From JBOGZD01 sp050697155 (GTDB lineage: Bacteria; Actinomycetota; Thermoleophilia; Solirubrobacterales; 70-9), in assembly GCA_050697155.1 (NCBI GenBank), contig JBOGZD010000147.1:1-5901 (forward strand): DNA of 5,901 nucleotides, written 5' to 3'. How positions within the stretch are numbered: the stretch's first letter is position 1; the number at the start of each line of letters is the position of its first letter. This document shows positions 5,611 through 5,901 of this stretch, in pieces. Below the pieces are notes generated by a model that was given only the letters and a program-made list of their open reading frames with translations, searched no databases and had not been told where the DNA came from. The position numbers were made by a program, and so were the translations under genes.

Positions 5611-5901
5611 GAGCTTGCACGCGCGCGCAGCAGCCCTATCTTGGGCCCCTGACGCAGGTAATGAAGGCATTCGGTCCGCGGTCCGAGATACACGGTCACT
5701 CAGAAGAGCGAGCGTGATGCCAACGCGCCCGCTCCGGACGAGTTGCGAGCACCCTCGCGACCGTTGAGCCGCTGTCGCATTGCGCGATGAGCAGCCGTCT
5801 CGATCTGATGCCTTGAGGATCGCTAGGCGGACGGAAGGATGCTGCTCCCGCGGCCCCCCTGCCAGGTACCTCAGCCGGTTCGGGCTGGCGGATGCCACGC
5901 G
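5611..5901. other. 291-base non-coding right flank
   Basis: No supported gene, RNA or insertion sequence. Frames crossing this stretch have no recognisable motifs. Directly after the anti-sigma stop there is only a weak GCCC/GGGC pairing (around 5635-5648) with no T-run, so no terminator is called. Near the edge, CAGCC (5872-5876) and GGCTG (5883-5887) pair around a six-base loop, with an alternative outer pairing GCCAG (5861-5865) / CTGGC (5885-5889). A gene entering from the right cannot be excluded. Confidence 0.4.

Noticed and set aside
5635..5648. Terminator after the anti-sigma gene
   Set aside because: The stem is only four base pairs and is followed by no T-run.
5155..5898. Minus-strand open frame (247 codons) reaching the right edge
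   Set aside because: Mostly antisense to the RskA-like gene; the part beyond 5610 has no recognisable protein motif.

Overview
High-GC (visually about 65-70%) bacterial DNA. The dense coding, GGAGG-type ribosome binding sites, an ECF sigma factor with an RskA-like anti-sigma factor, and exported ferritin-like proteins suggest an actinobacterial chromosome, perhaps of the Thermoleophilia/Solirubrobacterales type. That placement is an inference from gene content and was not tested by a search.

Left edge (1-580): mobile-element debris. The C-terminus of an IS66-family transposase runs in from outside the window. It is followed by short terminus-like sequences resembling an IS66 end and an IS21-family end. 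These abut a minus-strand dihydrofolate-reductase-like (RibD C-terminal family) gene that has lost about its C-terminal half. Bases 580-1085 hold no gene I can support.

Centre (1086-2207, minus strand): an intact membrane fatty acid desaturase with all three histidine boxes. Across a 142-bp divergent intergenic region (containing a 7-bp inverted repeat with an 11-base spacer and a pair of mutually exclusive hairpins) starts a plus-strand cluster of six tightly spaced genes, 2350-5610.

The cluster, in order: a lipoprotein-type, twin-arginine-signal ferritin-like protein; a second exported ferritin-like paralogue; a small type-1 copper protein (cupredoxin) whose lipoprotein signal peptide has no visible start codon; a TatA translocase subunit; an ECF sigma factor; and its zinc-binding, single-span anti-sigma factor (ATGA overlap). 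Both ferritin-like proteins keep a complete E, ExxH, E, ExxH di-iron ligand set. The cupredoxin keeps a complete His-Cys-His-Met copper site. The inferred picture is a self-regulated extracytoplasmic metal/redox module: two di-iron proteins and a copper electron carrier sit on the outer face of the membrane, a Tat subunit is supplied for folded-protein export, and an envelope-sensing sigma/anti-sigma pair controls the unit, possibly together with the divergent desaturase.

Right edge (5611-5901): no gene, RNA or convincing terminator recognised.
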